From Desemzia sp045528445 (GTDB lineage Bacteria > Bacillota > Bacilli > Lactobacillales > Carnobacteriaceae), in NCBI RefSeq assembly GCF_045528445.1, contig NZ_JBGQQU010000023.1, positions 1 to 53,538 of the forward strand: a stretch of DNA of 53,538 nucleotides, in the 5' to 3' direction. This document shows, piece after piece, positions 27,092-34,193 of the stretch. How positions within the stretch are numbered: the stretch's first letter is position 1; every line of letters starts with the position of its first letter. The notes beneath the pieces were generated by a model, which was not told the origin of the DNA, made no database searches, and was given only the letters and a program-made list of their open reading frames with translations. Position numbers and translations under genes: made by a program.

Positions 27092-27121
27092 AAACCTCAT
27101 TTACTTGTGGTACGGTTCATT
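27092..27121 (-). repeat. att-like direct repeat, rlmH copy
   Basis: Spans the last rlmH codons (NEPYHK-stop) plus ATGAGGTTTTT. It shares 25-27 of 30 positions with the copies at 19576 and 18552. This is the site equivalent to the SCC attachment site in staphylococcal rlmH. Confidence 0.75.
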
Positions 27122-27580
27122 CCGATTGATCTTAAATCCACGATAAATTTGTTCAATTAAAACGAGGCGCATCAATTGATGTGGCAATGTCATTTTACCA
27201 AATGATATTTTGGTATTGCTGCGATCCATTACAGCTTTGCTTAATCCTAAAGAACCACCAATAATAAACACTAGGTTACTCTTTCCTTGAATCCCTAATT
27301 GATTGATCTCTTGGGCAAATTCTTCTGAGGTACGCTGTTTTCCTTCAATAGCTAAAGCAAATACATGTGCTTGATCAGGAACTTTGGCAAGGATACGCTC
27401 GCCTTCTTTATCTTTTACCTGAATCATTTCTAATTCACTCAATTTCTCAGGCGCTTTTTCATCTGCCACTTCAATTAATTCTAATTTGCAAAATGGTCCT
27501 AATCTTTTAGCATATTCTGCAATTCCCATTTTCAAGTACTTTTCTTTTAATTTTCCCACTGTTATAATTTTGATATTCAC
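27101..27580 (-). CDS. rlmH: 23S rRNA pseudouridine-1915 N3-methyltransferase
   Basis: 159 residues, the standard length. A SPOUT-family enzyme that methylates pseudouridine 1915 in helix 69 of 23S rRNA, using S-adenosylmethionine and acting on the assembled 70S ribosome. Visible are the N-terminal MNIKIITVGKLKEKY, the SAM-site loop FIIGGSLGLS, and the C-terminal KMTLPHQLMRLVLIEQIYRG ending in EPYHK. The gene is intact despite the adjoining island, because the inserted sequence restores its last codons. A DnaA-box cluster lies directly upstream. Confidence 0.97.
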   Translation of the reverse strand: MNIKIITVGKLKEKYLKMGIAEYAKRLGPFCKLELIEVADEKAPEKLSELEMIQVKDKEGERILAKVPDQAHVFALAIEGKQRTSEEFAQEINQLGIQGKSNLVFIIGGSLGLSKAVMDRSNTKISFGKMTLPHQLMRLVLIEQIYRGFKINRNEPYHK

Positions 27581-27603
27581 AGTTATCCCCCTCTAATCAC
27601 ATG

Positions 27604-27882
27604 TTATCCACAGTAGTTATCCACATATCCACAATTTCGAATCAACATTTAGTATGCGAATATATGTTCACTACAAAATATAGTTTGTGGATAACTTTTT
27701 TTATAAAAATTGTCCACACGTTTCAATTTGGAAACCATTCCCTGGAAACCTTAAATTCAAAAGCTTTTGAGCTTGTTTTTCATTTTTTATATTCAGTTAT
27801 GCACAGTTGTTAACAACTTTGTGGATAACTTTTTTCGCCCGTTAATTTAAGGTTTTCCTTTATTTTACAAAAGTTATCCACA
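27604..27882. promoter_or_regulatory. cluster of DnaA boxes
   Basis: Five perfect TTATCCACA boxes occur at 27604-27612 (+), 27617-27625 (+), 27686-27694 (-), 27820-27828 (-) and 27874-27882 (+). Three further sites have one mismatch: 27625-27633, 27710-27718 and 27797-27805. All lie in the AT-rich gap upstream of rlmH. B. subtilis has oriC-proximal DnaA-box clusters that modulate initiation, one next to yydA, its rlmH; this appears equivalent. It is unlikely to be oriC itself, as dnaA is not next to it. Confidence 0.85.
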
Positions 27883-27937
27883 AAAAGCGACCTTTACTTT
27901 TAGTTTATCCCAAGATTAATTGTTTTCGACAGCAAAA

Positions 27938-27973
27938 AAAATAGGAGCTGGACTTGTGTCCAGCTCCTATTTT
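27938..27973. terminator. strong intrinsic terminator next to repeat R3
   Basis: A perfect 16-bp stem (27938-27953 with 27958-27973) with a TTGT tetraloop; A and T runs flank it on both strands. It abuts R3 and lies downstream of htrA in the minus direction. Confidence 0.85.
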
Positions 27974-27974
27974 G

Positions 27975-28227
27975 GGTTCTTCATTATACAGCCATGGTAG
28001 AACGTCTAAGCTGCTTAAATACTAACTTCTAGAAATTCCTGGAGGAAACGGGGTTGCTGGTAGCCATGTAAAGGATGCAATGTGAATTACAAAGCGTTGG
28101 CGCTTCAGCGCTTATGCTTTGTTTGAAGCTTGCAAGCGTGGAGACTTTAGGCTCCACGCGTTCCCATGGCTCTCACCCAGCAACCCCGTTTCCGGAAGGA
28201 ATTTCTTTACCAACGTTATAAAATAGA
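27975..28227 (-). repeat. interspersed multi-hairpin repeat, copy R3
   Basis: 253-bp diverged copy. Its main stem is a perfect 14-bp pairing of 28047-28060 with 28177-28190, with bases different from R1 (AACGGGG...GCTGG against TATGGGG...GCTTA). The variable hairpin is ACAAAGC (28089-28095) with GCTTTGT (28116-28122). The CTTGAG/CTCAAG hairpin becomes GTGGAG/CTCCAC. These paired substitutions keep the fold. It lies about 210 nt beyond the htrA stop. Confidence 0.85.
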
Positions 28228-28312
28228 TGGCCCTGTTTTGATAGTATTTTGTTTTTATCTGGTTTGGCTTGCGCTGTTTTAGACGCGCTGCTCTTAAACG
28301 AGTTGCACAAAC

Positions 28313-28395
28313 CAGACTTCCTGTAGTTTCATTTTATCTTTTTGTTGGGAAAAACCACCCAACTAAAAGATAAAAGTGAAACTCACGGAAGTCTA
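28313..28395 (-). repeat. long imperfect hairpin downstream of htrA
   Basis: An approximately 83-nt inverted repeat: AGACTTCC, GTTTCA, TTTATCTTTT and GTTGGG on one side face CCCAAC, AAAAGATAAA, TGAAAC and GGAAGTCT on the other, with an AAAAACCA loop and few mismatches. GGTTTG/CAAACC can extend it outward. It is unrelated in sequence to R1-R6. It could be a terminator, a processed 3' end or a palindromic repeat unit. Confidence 0.7.
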
Positions 28396-28439
28396 AACGG
28401 TTTGCTCCAATCTCTCTACTAAGCGGTTTTCTTCGCGCT

Positions 28440-29612
28440 CTACATTACGTCGTCAGATGAGGTCATTACAACGTTTACGGTCATCAGTTCTCCGCCTCGG
28501 TAGACTTCTATTTCTACTTCTTGGCCTACTTCTGTACCATAGATAGCTTGTCGTAATTCAATGGTGTCGGTGATCTCTTCTCCATTAAATCCTACAATAA
28601 CATCGTATTGTTCCATACCGCCTTGTTCAGCTGAGGATCCTGACTGAACTTGAGCTACCACTACCCCTGAATTGATATCATCAGGCAATTGCAATACAGT
28701 TGTTTGTTGTTGTTCTGAAATTTGGCTTAGATCCAATAAGCTGATTCCGAGTACCGGACGAACCACTTCACCATTGGCTTCCAATTCAGCAATGATATCT
28801 ACTACATCGTTACTTGGAATAGCGAATCCCATACCTTCTACAGTATCTGATGAAATTTTCATTGAATTGATCCCAATGACTTGTCCCGCAATATTCACTA
28901 ATGCCCCACCAGAGTTACCGGGATTGATCGCTGCATCGGTTTGAATAGCTGTCATTTCCCAATCTACTTCTCCGTTAGCATCAATATCCACTGGAACACT
29001 TCTGTTTTTAGCTGAGATGATACCTGAAGTAACAGAAGAAGCATAGTTGGTGCCTAACGGAGATCCAATAGCTAATGCCGGCTCTCCAACCGTCAACACA
29101 TCAGAATCGCCGAACTCAGCAACCGTCGTTACATTTTCAGAAGAGATTTTCAAAACAGCCAAATCTGTCCAAGAATCTGATCCCACCAATTCAGCTTCTA
29201 CTTTAGTACCATCTTTTAACAATACTTCAATAGCATCTGATCCTTCGATAACGTGGTTGTTGGTAACAATGTATGAGGAATCCCCATCAGTTTTGTAAAT
29301 GACGCCACTACCTTCTCCAGCAGTTTGCAACTCGCTGTCTTCGATGGATGACTCTTCGCTTGCACCGAAAACTCCACCAAATCCTTCTGTATTTTGTTGT
29401 TGCATATTGATAACTGAAACAACCGAATCTTCTACTTTTGCCACAGCATCTGTGATTTCTGAAGTAACTTCTACGCGCATTTGTGTGGTTTCTCCATCTG
29501 TTTGAGTAGATGCAGCATCTGAACTAGCTCCTTCATCAGAAGTCGCTTGACAACCTGCAAGTGCCACAGCAGTTAAACCGAATACCAAACTCTTTTTTAA
29601 TGTATCTTTCAC
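28440..29612 (-). CDS. htrA: HtrA/DegP-type serine protease, predicted lipoprotein
   Basis: 390 residues. An envelope quality-control protease degrading misfolded exported proteins. The trypsin-like domain has His120 (TNNHV), Asp150 (WTDLAV) and Ser234 (NPGNSGG); one PDZ domain follows (about 285-385). The N-terminus is a short signal peptide ending in LAGC (18-21), a good lipobox. It would therefore be lipid-anchored at Cys21, followed by a Ser/Thr/Asp-rich linker, instead of the usual single membrane helix of Gram-positive HtrA. It stands between rlmH and the wal region as in related genomes. Upstream, TTTGTA and TACAAA form a short dyad at 29638-29661. Confidence 0.92.
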   Translation of the reverse strand: MKDTLKKSLVFGLTAVALAGCQATSDEGASSDAASTQTDGETTQMRVEVTSEITDAVAKVEDSVVSVINMQQQNTEGFGGVFGASEESSIEDSELQTAGEGSGVIYKTDGDSSYIVTNNHVIEGSDAIEVLLKDGTKVEAELVGSDSWTDLAVLKISSENVTTVAEFGDSDVLTVGEPALAIGSPLGTNYASSVTSGIISAKNRSVPVDIDANGEVDWEMTAIQTDAAINPGNSGGALVNIAGQVIGINSMKISSDTVEGMGFAIPSNDVVDIIAELEANGEVVRPVLGISLLDLSQISEQQQTTVLQLPDDINSGVVVAQVQSGSSAEQGGMEQYDVIVGFNGEEITDTIELRQAIYGTEVGQEVEIEVYRGGELMTVNVVMTSSDDVM

Positions 29613-29784
29613 CGCTCATTCACCTCTTAATATAATTTGTTTGTAACTCTATTCTACAAATGAGTTTTGAATTTTATATGAATCCTTTGAGATAAAACAA
29701 CACTTCTTATTCTTTATTCTATCATAAAAAAGAAAATTCCATGAAAATTAGCTCTCCAATTCAACGCTTACTTGATCCAATAGA

Positions 29785-29817
29785 CAAAAATGAACCTCTA
29801 TTTTAAGAGAGGTCCAT
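29785..29817 (-). terminator. terminator of the exopolysaccharide genes
   Basis: ATGGACCTCT and AGAGGTTCAT (minus strand; one G-U pair) form a hairpin followed by TTTTTG, 12 nt after the glycosyltransferase stop codon. Confidence 0.75.
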
Positions 29818-29828
29818 CCTTTTTTAAA

Positions 29829-30800
29829 CTATGAATTTATTTCAAGGTGTTTGTATAATATCGAATAACCAAAAACTGAATAACTTATAGGAATGCTGAT
29901 GCGTAACATTAGGATGTTTCGCTTGAGAGAAGCATCTTTTAATTCGGACAGTTTAAAACGATACAAGTTATGCTTCAATTCTTTGAGCTGTTTTTTTCCA
30001 TTTGGTTTATATTTGTATCCAACCAGAAGCAAATACAGATTCAAACGCATATACATTTCTTTGATCCGCCATAATAACTGAGTAGAGTGTATTTTTAATC
30101 GATCCATTATTTTTAGTAAAGCCGCTAATCCGGAAAAGTAATTGTCATAAAACTCTTTTTTCCATACATGATTTTCTGTCATATAATGATACTTCGATTC
30201 TGGCACACACAATATTGACTGACTTTTAAAGTAAAGTTGGCAGCAAATATCCAAGTCTGCATATAAGTGCAATTTTTGATCAAACAAAATCATTGTTCCG
30301 CTTTTAAATAAACTAGCTGAAAAGAGCTTATTGCATAGGAAACTTTCTGTCCGGTTTTGCAATAACATCAAATTGATCGCTTCTTCCGGACTTAACAGCC
30401 GGATCACTTCTGGACCAGGAGGAAAAATCAATTGATTTCTTATTTCTTCCGTGTAACGACAGATGACAGCTTCTGATTGGTACTTATCCAGCATAGTCAT
30501 CAGCTGCTCAAACATGTCTTCATCTATCCAGTCTCCAGGATGAACAAATCCAATATACTCGCCTTCTGAAGACAATACACCTATATTACGAGCCGCTGAT
30601 ATCCCTACTTTATTCGTGTTGATCAAATGAAACCGTTCGTCCATTTTACAATATCTTTCGCAAATGCTTCTGCTGGAATCACTGGAACCATCATCGATCA
30701 AAATAATTTCTATCCGGTGATACGTCTGATATCGTAAACTGTTTAAACACCTCACTAAATGCTTTTCAGAATTATAAACAGGCACGATAATAGAAATCAA
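29829..30800 (-). CDS. family 2 glycosyltransferase
   Basis: 323 residues from a TTG at 30798-30800, chosen because AGGAGG (30809-30814) lies 8 nt upstream; the longer frame begins within that ribosome site. It is a GT-A fold enzyme: ISIIVPVYNSEK at the N-terminus, LIDDGSSDSS, AARNIGV and FVHPGDWIDED as the metal-binding region. The C-terminal third is basic and helical, suited to membrane-surface association; no true membrane helix is obvious. It probably adds a sugar to a lipid-linked polysaccharide. It follows the chain-length kinase pair but no flippase, polymerase or priming transferase is present. Confidence 0.85.
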   Translation of the reverse strand: MISIIVPVYNSEKHLVRCLNSLRYQTYHRIEIILIDDGSSDSSRSICERYCKMDERFHLINTNKVGISAARNIGVLSSEGEYIGFVHPGDWIDEDMFEQLMTMLDKYQSEAVICRYTEEIRNQLIFPPGPEVIRLLSPEEAINLMLLQNRTESFLCNKLFSASLFKSGTMILFDQKLHLYADLDICCQLYFKSQSILCVPESKYHYMTENHVWKKEFYDNYFSGLAALLKIMDRLKIHSTQLLWRIKEMYMRLNLYLLLVGYKYKPNGKKQLKELKHNLYRFKLSELKDASLKRNILMLRISIPISYSVFGYSILYKHLEINS

Positions 30801-30845
30801 TTTCTCCACCTCCTTCAAAGCATTAATGCAGGCTCATCACTGTGC

Positions 30846-31550
30846 TCAATTTTCAATCCCATAATAATGGTATGCAGCATCTGTTGATCTTTTTTTGTCA
30901 TTATACACCACTCCAATAACATTTGCCTGAACGTGATCCAGTAACTCTTTTGCTTTATATAAATTATTTTTTTCAGCTACTCCATCTCGGATCACAAAAA
31001 TCGTTCCGTCCGTTTTATTCGCCATTACTTGGGCATCCGTAACAGCTAAGATAGGAGGCAAATCAAAGATGATCAAGTCAAAAGAATCCTTTAATCGTCT
31101 CAGCAATTGATCCATTCTATTAGAAGCCAATAGTTCCGATGGGTTTGGAGGAATGATTCCGCAACTCAGGATGAACAGATTCTTAATGACTGTCTGGTGA
31201 ACAATGTCTTGTATCCTCGTTTGATCATCAGTCAGTAAATCGGTCAATCCTTTATGGTTTAATACGTTGAACAGTTGGTGCACACTAGGATTGCGCATAT
31301 CTGCATCTACTAAAAGAATTTTTTTGCCTTGTGAAGCAAATACTACAGCAACATTTGAAGCTACCGTCGTTTTTCCTTCTCCTGGACTTGCAGATGTAAA
31401 CATCAGTGTCTTAAATTTTTTGTCTACCATCGAAAATTGGATATTCGTTCGAAGCGTTCTAAATTCCTCAGAGATAACTGAACTGGGTTTCATCAATGTA
31501 ATCAAACTGTTCCCTTCTTCATTGTGCTGCGTTTTCTTTTGTCTAAACAT
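30846..31550 (-). CDS. cpsD: CpsD/CapB-type tyrosine kinase (polysaccharide co-polymerase)
   Basis: 234 residues, a BY-kinase ATPase that controls capsule or exopolysaccharide chain length with its membrane partner. Walker A is SASPGEGKTT (53-62), Walker A' is VDADMR (81-86) and Walker B is in LIIFDLPP. The C-terminal tyrosine cluster is short, with Tyr227, Tyr229 and Tyr230 in AYHYYG. GGAG is 7 nt before the ATG, and the start overlaps the end of the upstream cpsC by 8 bp, so translation is coupled. Confidence 0.9.
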   Translation of the reverse strand: MFRQKKTQHNEEGNSLITLMKPSSVISEEFRTLRTNIQFSMVDKKFKTLMFTSASPGEGKTTVASNVAVVFASQGKKILLVDADMRNPSVHQLFNVLNHKGLTDLLTDDQTRIQDIVHQTVIKNLFILSCGIIPPNPSELLASNRMDQLLRRLKDSFDLIIFDLPPILAVTDAQVMANKTDGTIFVIRDGVAEKNNLYKAKELLDHVQANVIGVVYNDKKRSTDAAYHYYGIEN

Positions 31551-32316
31551 GGTTAGGCTCCTTTCTAGTCACACGTTTTATTTCTACAGGATCTTTATTT
31601 CCTTTCATTTGAGAAGAAAGAAGCTGATCGGAATGGATCAATTCTTTTTTAGACAGGGTAGATATACTTCCTAATTGAATCCATCCTAACTGATCCGCAG
31701 CGAAATTCTCATCATGAACTTTTGTATCGGCCACAAATCGGAACAGAATCAGCCCTGTACTAAGTGCAATTCCTGCCGCTGCACCAATGACCATATTGAA
31801 TAAGTAGTTTGGTGAAACTGGAGCAGAAGGGACTGTAGCTAAGGACAAGATAGCTACGTTGTCTATATTGATGACAGATCCTACATTGTCTTTAAAGACT
31901 GCAGCAATCGTATCTGCTATCAAGGCCGCACGTTGAGGGTTTGTATCCATAACCCGGATCCCAAATATTTGCGAGTCTGATTGAATGATAATTTCCATTT
32001 TGTCTTTTAGCTCTTCTTCAGAAAATCTATCTCCCAATTCTTCTTGTACTTTATCTAGCACTACTGGATCTTGGATAATGTCTCGATAAGTATTGATCAT
32101 TTGAATATTTGTCTCGATTTCTCCCAGTTCTATAGCTTGGTTGGTTTCTGTTGCTCTACTGACCAAAAGATTCGTTTCTGCGCTATATTCTGGTTCGATG
32201 ACATAAATGGTGATAATGTGCGCGCTTCCTATTCCAAGCAGCAAAAATAATCCTATCCAATACCATTTTTGCCGCAATAAACGAATCCATTCGGCCATAG
32301 TGATCATTCTGTCCAT
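31543..32316 (-). CDS. cpsC: CpsC/YveK-type chain-length regulator, membrane protein
   Basis: 257 residues from the ATG at 32314-32316, with AGGAGG 7 nt upstream; the longer frame lacks a ribosome site. Wzz-fold protein with two membrane helices (about 19-39 and 172-192) flanking an extracellular loop, then a cytosolic tail that activates CpsD. A proline-rich segment (APVSPNYLFN) precedes the second helix as in the family. First gene of a three-gene set with cpsD and the glycosyltransferase. Confidence 0.88.
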   Translation of the reverse strand: MDRMITMAEWIRLLRQKWYWIGLFLLLGIGSAHIITIYVIEPEYSAETNLLVSRATETNQAIELGEIETNIQMINTYRDIIQDPVVLDKVQEELGDRFSEEELKDKMEIIIQSDSQIFGIRVMDTNPQRAALIADTIAAVFKDNVGSVINIDNVAILSLATVPSAPVSPNYLFNMVIGAAAGIALSTGLILFRFVADTKVHDENFAADQLGWIQLGSISTLSKKELIHSDQLLSSQMKGNKDPVEIKRVTRKEPNHV

Positions 32317-32504
32317 TGGAGTTCCTCCTAATTTATCAGCTTTTATATGTTTGCCTATGAATTGCACCAAAGAAAATGTACCAACAGAATTTTAATTCTC
32401 TTCATGTGAATGTGTACCTTTAGGGTTGCAGGAGTAGGATCTTTGGGTATGTAGTGAGAGTTTTGGGTGATGTAAAACCATTAAAAAAATGTTTTTTTAA
32501 GAGA

Positions 32505-32628
32505 GTATCTCCAAGAATCCAACGGCGCACTTGTTTCCGTTAAAAGAGGGGCGAGGTGTGCTTGGTAAGTCTTGAGGAGAATGATATGAACAGCTTTTAA
32601 AAACTTCATTCTTGAAGATACCCGTTGG
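32505..32628 (-). ncRNA. candidate structured leader of the cps genes
   Basis: GTATCTCCAAGAAT (32505-32518) can pair with ATTCTTGAAGATAC (32608-32621) with one mismatch. Next to it, CCAACGG (32519-32525) can pair either locally with CCGTT (32537-32541) or distally with CCGTTGG (32622-32628). These alternatives are mutually competing or pseudoknotted. The stretch lies about 190 nt upstream of cpsC and could be part of its 5' leader. It matches no RNA family I know. The rest of the 1-kb gap holds R4, R5, a terminator and otherwise nothing recognised. Confidence 0.35.
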
Positions 32629-32928
32629 TGAACTAATTTAGAACATTAAACAAATTTGTCTAATGGTAAAATACAGCACAAACAAACAAGCCTGAATAAT
32701 GTGTAAGAAAATAACAGTGATCTGTGAAATATTAGAGAGTAAAAATAAGAGGCATGAATATGGTAGGTGTGATTAGAGGAAGAACGTTATTAAACAATAG
32801 CCCATAAACATGATTAAATATCTTAAGTTGTTGACCAAAGTCTATCACGGTTCATTTTAAAAAGAAAATAGGAACTAGTAAGAACAAAATTTTTTTTTAT
32901 ACTTGTGACAAAAAAGCGAACAAAAACA

Positions 32929-33068
32929 GGTTCTACAATATTTGACGTTGGTAAATAGAAAATGCACTTCTTTTTAATTCTAATCCTAATGGAAACACAT
33001 TCCTAGAAATTTCAGGAGCAATCCCTAGGCCGGAAGAAATTTCTTTACTAACATTAGAATGATGAAGA
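32929..33068 (-). repeat. interspersed multi-hairpin repeat, copy R4 (internally deleted)
   Basis: 140-bp remnant with both conserved ends (GGTTCTACAATATTTGACG and ACATTAGAATGATGAAGA) but only a stub of the inner part. The GAAATTTC arms are retained, while the main GGGGTTGC stem and inner hairpins are missing. It lies in tandem with R5, separated by the hairpin at 33073-33102. Confidence 0.85.
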
Positions 33069-33072
33069 ATCC

Positions 33073-33102
33073 AAAAAGGAAGATGGTCCTATACCACCTT
33101 CC
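33073..33102 (-). terminator. probable terminator between R4 and R5
   Basis: On the minus strand GGAAG-g-TGGT pairs with ACCA-t-CTTCC, followed directly by TTTTTGG. It lies beyond R5 in the walJ transcript. Confidence 0.7.
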
Positions 33103-33124
33103 TCTACTACTCGCTATTTTAAAT

Positions 33125-33322
33125 GGTTCTACAATATTTATCGTTGGTAAACAGAAAATCATTTATTCTTAACCCTAAACCTATTAGAAACCATTTCTAG
33201 TAATTTCAGGAGGAATATGGTGTTGCTTATAGCCTTGAAACTTCCGGCTCAAGGCGTTCCCATGGCTTTCCATAAGCTGCCCTATAGGACGGAGGAAATT
33301 TCTTTATTAACATTAGAAGACA
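33125..33322 (-). repeat. interspersed multi-hairpin repeat, copy R5 (degenerate)
   Basis: 198-bp copy with conserved ends. The main stem is weakened: TATGGTGTTGCTTAT faces ATAAGCTGCCCTATA with several mismatches. The variable hairpin is deleted, so GCCTTGAAACTTCCGGCTC leads straight into CAAGGCG. It begins 22 nt after the walJ stop codon. Confidence 0.85.
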
Positions 33323-33343
33323 AAAAGCTTTTTAAATAAGTGA

Positions 33344-34153
33344 TTACAAAGAGAACAATAAAGAAGCTTCATCTGGATCGGTATCGTAAAGCTGAAATGC
33401 TTCACCGACACCTTTGCCTTTTTCTCTTAAAATACTTTCCACCGTACCATAAGCAATTTCTTTCATGTTATTGTCCTTGCTTAAATGACCCAGATAGATT
33501 CTTTTAGTATTGTCTCCAATCACATCACTAAGAGCTAAAGCACCATCTTCATTTGATAAGTGACCCTTATCGCCTAAGATGCGCTGTTTCAAGCTCCATG
33601 GGTATCTTCCCATACGAAGCATATCCAAGTCATGATTGCTTTCAAATAGATACGCATCCGCATTTGACACGATTCCTCGCATACGATCACTGACGTACCC
33701 AGTATCTGTCAGCATCACGAAAGATTTATTGTCTTTATGGAAACTGTAGAATTGAGGGGCTATGGCATCATGTGAGACACCAAAGCTTTCAATATCTATA
33801 TCACCTATTGTCATTGTTTTGCCCATCTCAAAAAGATGTTTTTGCTCTGTTTTGATATTTCCAATGATAGGAGACATTGCTTGCCAAGTTTGTTCATTAG
33901 CATAAATATCTAAATTATATTTCCGAGCCATAACCCCTACTCCATGAACATGATCCCTATGTTCATGAGTAATTAAAATACCATCTAATTCTTGTGGAGT
34001 ACGGTTGATTTGGCTTAATAATGCAGTGGTTTTTTTACCGCTAAGTCCACAATCTACAAGTAATTTCTTTTTGTCGGATTCGATATAAGTAATATTTCCT
34101 GAACTTCCGCTTGCCAGAATACTCACTCTTAATCCTTCTGTTTGCATTGCCAT
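33344..34153 (-). CDS. walJ: WalJ (YycJ) metallo-beta-lactamase-fold hydrolase
   Basis: 269 residues, last gene of the wal operon. MBL-fold protein with ITHEHRDHVHGV as the metal-binding HxHxDH motif, a further His in GVSHDA, Asp in LTDTGY and His in LGHLSKDNN. Family members have been reported as 5'-3' DNA exonucleases linked to coordination of replication and cell-wall metabolism. Cytosolic. GAGGG lies 5 nt before the ATG. 40 nt separate it from yycI. Repeat R5 forms its 3' region. Confidence 0.92.
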   Translation of the reverse strand: MAMQTEGLRVSILASGSSGNITYIESDKKKLLVDCGLSGKKTTALLSQINRTPQELDGILITHEHRDHVHGVGVMARKYNLDIYANEQTWQAMSPIIGNIKTEQKHLFEMGKTMTIGDIDIESFGVSHDAIAPQFYSFHKDNKSFVMLTDTGYVSDRMRGIVSNADAYLFESNHDLDMLRMGRYPWSLKQRILGDKGHLSNEDGALALSDVIGDNTKRIYLGHLSKDNNMKEIAYGTVESILREKGKGVGEAFQLYDTDPDEASLLFSL

Positions 34154-34193
34154 TTAAACCCTCGTCCCTTTTTGATCTGTTCCTGTTTGATTA

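Larger units (their letters stand above)
18552..27121. mobile_element. SCC-like composite island at the 3' end of rlmH
   Basis: An AT-rich 8.6-kb block lies directly downstream of rlmH and is delimited by three direct repeats of the rlmH terminal codons: at 27092 (the gene itself), 19576 and 18552. Staphylococcal SCC elements insert at this same site in rlmH (orfX) and leave such repeats. The two segments are about 1.0 kb and 7.5 kb. Cargo is a Mrr-nSTAND ATPase, an EEP nuclease, a Ser/Thr kinase, two unknown proteins and an IS256-family element. I see no ccrA, ccrB or ccrC recombinase, so it would be a non-autonomous or decayed element. The island call is inference from repeats, base composition and cargo. 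Confidence 0.7.

Noticed and set aside
27604..27882. The DnaA-box cluster as the chromosomal origin
   Set aside because: dnaA and dnaN are not adjacent, and the rpsF block at the right edge implies that oriC lies beyond the window. A regulatory DnaA-box cluster is more likely.
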